A program made the translations under genes and the position numbers. A stretch of DNA of 8,743 nt from assembly GCA_009787035.1 (NCBI GenBank), contig WRGV01000023.1, forward strand, positions 386-9,128. The letters are read 5' to 3'. This DNA is from Propionibacteriaceae bacterium. GTDB lineage: Bacteria; Actinomycetota; Actinomycetes; Propionibacteriales; Propionibacteriaceae. This document shows positions 5,917 to 8,743 of the stretch, piece after piece. The notes below the pieces were generated by a model, which saw only the letters and a list, made by a program, of their open reading frames with translations, did not search any database and had not been told where the DNA came from. Positions within the stretch are counted from its first letter, which is position 1. Each line of letters starts with the position of its first letter.

Positions 5917-7095
5917 ATGTCAGGCATCGACCTCGTCCCCCCGTTCACCGGCGAAGCGGCCGCGCGCGGACGCGCCGAAATTCCCGTCGACGAGCCGCGG
6001 ACGGACGCGCTGCCCCCCGGCGATGCGCTGCCCCCGACCCCGCCCGGGGCGGGCCCCACGCCTGCGTCCGGACGCCCGCGCCGCGGCTTCCCCGGCGTCG
6101 CGCTGATCCGCTCGACACACGGCCTGCAACGCACGATGCTGCTGATCGGCCTCGTGATCGTCGCGCTGTTCATCCTGCTGGCGATCTTCGCCCCGGCGAT
6201 CGCACCGTACAGCTTCTCGACGATGTTCTCGCCCGATCTGCCGCTGTCGGCGACGCACCCGTTCGGCACGACCGTGGGCGGATACGACGTGTTCAGCCGC
6301 GTGATCTTCGGCGCCCGCACGGCGCTGGAAGTGATCGTGCTGGCCGTGATCTTGTCGCTGATCATCGGCGTGCCACTGGGCGTGATCAGCGGGTTCATCG
6401 GCCGCTGGATCGACCGCGTGCTGGTGTTGATCATGGACGCGCTGTACGCGTTCCCCAGCCTGCTGCTGGCGATCGTCGTGTGGATCGCGGTGTCGAAGAA
6501 CCGGTCCGGCGCCGAGATCGGCATCATCAGCGCGGCCGTCTCGATCACGGTCGTGTTCATCCCGCAGTACTTCCGCGTGACCCGCAACGCGACCATCCAG
6601 GCCAAGGTCGAGCCGTACGTCGACGCGGCCCGCGTGGCCGGCGCGGCGTCCGGGCGCATCATGTTCCGGCACATCCTGCCGAACGTGTCGCAGACCATTC
6701 CCGTGCTGATGACGCTGAACGCCTCGGAGGCGATCCTGACCCTGGCCGGGCTGGGCTTCCTCGGCTTCGGCATCGAGCCCAGCTCGGCGGCCGAGTGGGG
6801 CTACGACCTGAACAAGGCGCAACCCGACCTGGCCAACGGCATCTGGTGGACGAGCGTGTTCCCCGGCCTGGCCATCGTGCTGATCGTGATCGGCGTCACG
6901 CTGATCGGCGAATCGCTGAACGACGTGCTCAACCCGCTGCTGCGCACCCGGGGCGGCGCGACCACCGCCGACGAGGCCGAGATCGCCTCGCTCATCCAGG
7001 CCGACGATCACACCGCAGAGCCCGCAGCGGCCGCCACCGGGGCCCCGCCCGGCGTCGGGCAACCTCCGTCCCCCGGAAAGGAGGCACAGCCATGA
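5917..7095 (+). CDS. ABC transporter permease, DppC/OppC-like
   Basis: This 392-residue partner permease is longer than typical DppC (about 300). The extra length is at both ends. Residues 1-60 are a polar, Pro/Ala-rich cytoplasmic tail, and about 345-392 are an acidic then Pro/Ala/Gly-rich tail. The core is standard: first helix about 73-97, then the OppC_N motif HPFGTTVGGYDVFSRVIFGA (115-134), helices near 137-160, 168-192, 203-216, 262-285 and 315-332, and the EAA loop at 232-261 (EPYVDAARVAGAASGRIMF and following). The start at ATG 5917 is chosen for GTGAGG at 5903-5908 with 8-nt spacing, 2 nt after the dppB stop. The same frame is open further upstream but only antiparallels dppB. The stop overlaps the ATPase start (ATGA at 7092-7095), indicating translational coupling. 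The tails contain no motif I recognise. Confidence 0.93.
   Translation: MSGIDLVPPFTGEAAARGRAEIPVDEPRTDALPPGDALPPTPPGAGPTPASGRPRRGFPGVALIRSTHGLQRTMLLIGLVIVALFILLAIFAPAIAPYSFSTMFSPDLPLSATHPFGTTVGGYDVFSRVIFGARTALEVIVLAVILSLIIGVPLGVISGFIGRWIDRVLVLIMDALYAFPSLLLAIVVWIAVSKNRSGAEIGIISAAVSITVVFIPQYFRVTRNATIQAKVEPYVDAARVAGAASGRIMFRHILPNVSQTIPVLMTLNASEAILTLAGLGFLGFGIEPSSAAEWGYDLNKAQPDLANGIWWTSVFPGLAIVLIVIGVTLIGESLNDVLNPLLRTRGGATTADEAEIASLIQADDHTAEPAAAATGAPPGVGQPPSPGKEAQP
7077..7084 (+). promoter_or_regulatory. Strong Shine-Dalgarno site for the fused ATPase
   Basis: AAAGGAGG lies inside the end of the dppC-like gene, 7 nt before ATG 7092. It is close to perfect anti-SD complementarity and, with the ATGA overlap, supports 7092 as the start of the fused ATPase. 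Confidence 0.85.
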
Positions 7096-8743
7096 GCACC
7101 GATCACAATGATCAGACCGTGATCACACCTGACCAGAACGATGATCAGGCGCCCACGCTGCTGCGTGTCGAGAATCTGCACGTGCAGTTCCGCACCGACG
7201 GCGCGCCGGTGCGCGCGGTCAACGGCATCTCGTACGACCTGGCGCCGGGCGAGATCCTGGCGATCGTGGGCGAATCGGGCTCTGGCAAGACCGTCGGGTC
7301 GCGCGCGATGCTCGGGCTCCTGCCCGACACGGCCACCGTCAGCGGCGAGGCCGACCTGTCGGGCGCCGATCTGATCGGCATGCACGGCGAGCAGATCCGG
7401 CGCGTGCGCGGTGATCGCATCGCGATGATCTTCCAGGAACCGTCCACGGCGCTCGACCCGGTGCGCACGGTCGGCTGGCAGATCTGCGAGGCGCTGCGCG
7501 TGCACCAGCCGCTGTCCAAGAGGCAGGCCATGAAGCGGGCCGTCGAGCTGCTCGACCTGGTCGGCATCCCCGACCCGGCCCAGCGCGTCTACTCGTACCC
7601 GCACCAACTGTCCGGCGGTCAGAAGCAGCGCGTGATGATCGCCATGGCGATCAGCTGCGACCCCGAGGTGATCATCGCGGACGAGCCGACCACGGCGCTG
7701 GACGTCACCGTGCAGGCGCAGATCCTCGATCTGCTGCACGACCTGCGCGATCGGCTGGGCACCGCGATCATCTTGATCACGCACAACATGGGCGTGGTGG
7801 CCGACATGGCCGACCGCGTCGCGGTCATGTACCGCGGCGAGATCGTCGAGCAGGGGCTGGCCGACGACATCTTCGAGCGCCCGCAACACCCGTACACCAA
7901 GCTGCTGCTCGCCGCGGTGCCGCACCTGGGCCAGCCGCGTCCCGCGTCCATGAACACGCCCGCCTCGCATGTGGGCGACGGCGTGATCATGGAGGTGGAC
8001 GACCTGTGCGTCGACTTCCCCGGACGCCTCGGCTCCGGGCCGGTGCACGCCGTCAGCCACGTCAATCTGGAGGTGCACGAGCACGAGATCCTGGCGCTGG
8101 TGGGCGAGTCGGGCTCCGGCAAGACGACGCTGGGCCGCTGCACGGTGGGCCTGCAACCGGCCACGCGCGGGGCCATCCGCGTGCTGGGCGTCGACATCGT
8201 CAAGGCACACGGCCGCGCGCTGCGCGACTTCCGGCGCCGCGTCGGGTTCGTGTTCCAAGACCCGGCCGCCTCGCTGAACCCGCGCATGACGGTTGGCGAC
8301 TGCATCGCCGAGCCCATGCTGATCCACGGCATCGGCACGCCGTCCAGCCGCAACGCCCGGGCCCGTGACCTGCTCAGCGCGGTCGAACTGCCCACCGACT
8401 ACGCCTCCCGCTACCCGCACGAGCTGTCGGGCGGCCAGCGCCAGCGCGTCTCGCTGGCACGCGCCCTGGCGACCGATCCCGAGTTCCTGGTGGCCGACGA
8501 ACCGACCAGCGCGCTCGACGTGTCCGTCCAGGCCCGGGTGCTGGAGGTGTTCGTCCGGCTGCAGCACGAGATGGGCTTCGCCTGCCTGTTCGTGACGCAC
8601 GACCTGGCCGTCGTGGACATGCTCGCCGACCGCATCGCCGTCATGCAGCTGGGGCGCGTCGTCGAGCTCGGCACCCGCGACCAGATCCTGCGCGACCCGC
8701 ACCAGGAGTACACGCGCGACCTCATCGCCGCCGTGCCCGTGCC
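7092..8743 (+). CDS. Fused dual ABC ATPase (DppD-DppF type), 3' end beyond window
   Basis: One uninterrupted frame of 550 codons runs from ATG 7092 off the right edge, encoding two complete nucleotide-binding domains in one chain. Domain 1: Walker A GESGSGKT 60-67, Q-loop Q115, signature LSGGQ 173-177, Walker B with D197-E198, H-loop H231 (in THN rather than the commoner THD). It is followed by the oligopeptide-type C-terminal motif HPYT starting at 266. After a linker of roughly 280-299, domain 2 has Walker A GESGSGKT 338-345, Q-loop Q389, signature LSGGQ 445-449, Walker B with D469-E470, H-loop H503, then the start of the HQEYT-type tail. All catalytic residues are present in both halves, so two competent ATP sites are expected. 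Other importers of this class use separate DppD and DppF proteins. Here one gene supplies both, energising the DppB/DppC channel from the cytoplasmic face. The gene overlaps the upstream permease stop by 4 nt. Only the extreme C-terminus is missing. Confidence 0.95.
   Translation, partial: MSTDHNDQTVITPDQNDDQAPTLLRVENLHVQFRTDGAPVRAVNGISYDLAPGEILAIVGESGSGKTVGSRAMLGLLPDTATVSGEADLSGADLIGMHGEQIRRVRGDRIAMIFQEPSTALDPVRTVGWQICEALRVHQPLSKRQAMKRAVELLDLVGIPDPAQRVYSYPHQLSGGQKQRVMIAMAISCDPEVIIADEPTTALDVTVQAQILDLLHDLRDRLGTAIILITHNMGVVADMADRVAVMYRGEIVEQGLADDIFERPQHPYTKLLLAAVPHLGQPRPASMNTPASHVGDGVIMEVDDLCVDFPGRLGSGPVHAVSHVNLEVHEHEILALVGESGSGKTTLGRCTVGLQPATRGAIRVLGVDIVKAHGRALRDFRRRVGFVFQDPAASLNPRMTVGDCIAEPMLIHGIGTPSSRNARARDLLSAVELPTDYASRYPHELSGGQRQRVSLARALATDPEFLVADEPTSALDVSVQARVLEVFVRLQHEMGFACLFVTHDLAVVDMLADRIAVMQLGRVVELGTRDQILRDPHQEYTRDLIAAVPV

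Noticed and set aside
7008..8702. Minus-strand open frame of 564 codons opposite the fused ATPase
   Set aside because: It is His/Arg/Asp/Val-rich shadow coding. The plus strand has two full sets of ABC ATPase motifs.

Overview
The window is high-GC DNA with the codon habits, GTG start and probable leaderless promoters typical of an actinobacterium. I cannot place it to genus. Every supported gene is on the plus strand. No RNA gene, CRISPR array, insertion sequence, attachment site or origin was seen.

Layout: (1) 1-697 is the 3' end of a tetratricopeptide-repeat (TPR) protein, with four 42-residue units that are nearly identical even at DNA level. (2) 698-801 is a short AT-rich control region. 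It holds a phased array of small palindromic half-sites running into a TATAGT -10 box. (3) 802-2073 is an orphan AAA ATPase with a DUF4143-type C-terminus, carrying intact Walker A/B motifs and a PD-(D/E)xK-like motif. (4) 2092-2940 is purU, formyltetrahydrofolate deformylase, probably started from its own leaderless promoter. (5) 2941-3154 is a leader region with a hairpin just upstream of a strong ribosome binding site. (6) 3155 to the window end is a peptide/nickel-type ABC importer operon: lipoprotein substrate-binding protein, a 13-bp intercistronic hairpin, two permeases, and one polypeptide fusing both ATPase domains, which runs off the right edge.

How the genes work together: the last four genes form one complete importer. 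The lipoprotein captures a substrate (probably a peptide) outside the membrane, the DppB- and DppC-like proteins form the channel, and the fused two-domain ATPase drives transport. Tight spacing (2-nt gap, then a 4-nt ATGA overlap) ties permeases and ATPase together. The hairpin after the binding-protein gene probably allows more binding protein than membrane components. purU belongs to one-carbon metabolism and has no obvious link to the importer. The TPR and AAA/DUF4143 genes look like accessory content.

Most of the window is ordinary. The least explained part is the AAA/DUF4143 gene with its palindrome array, which looks like a multi-site operator for an unidentified DNA-binding protein.
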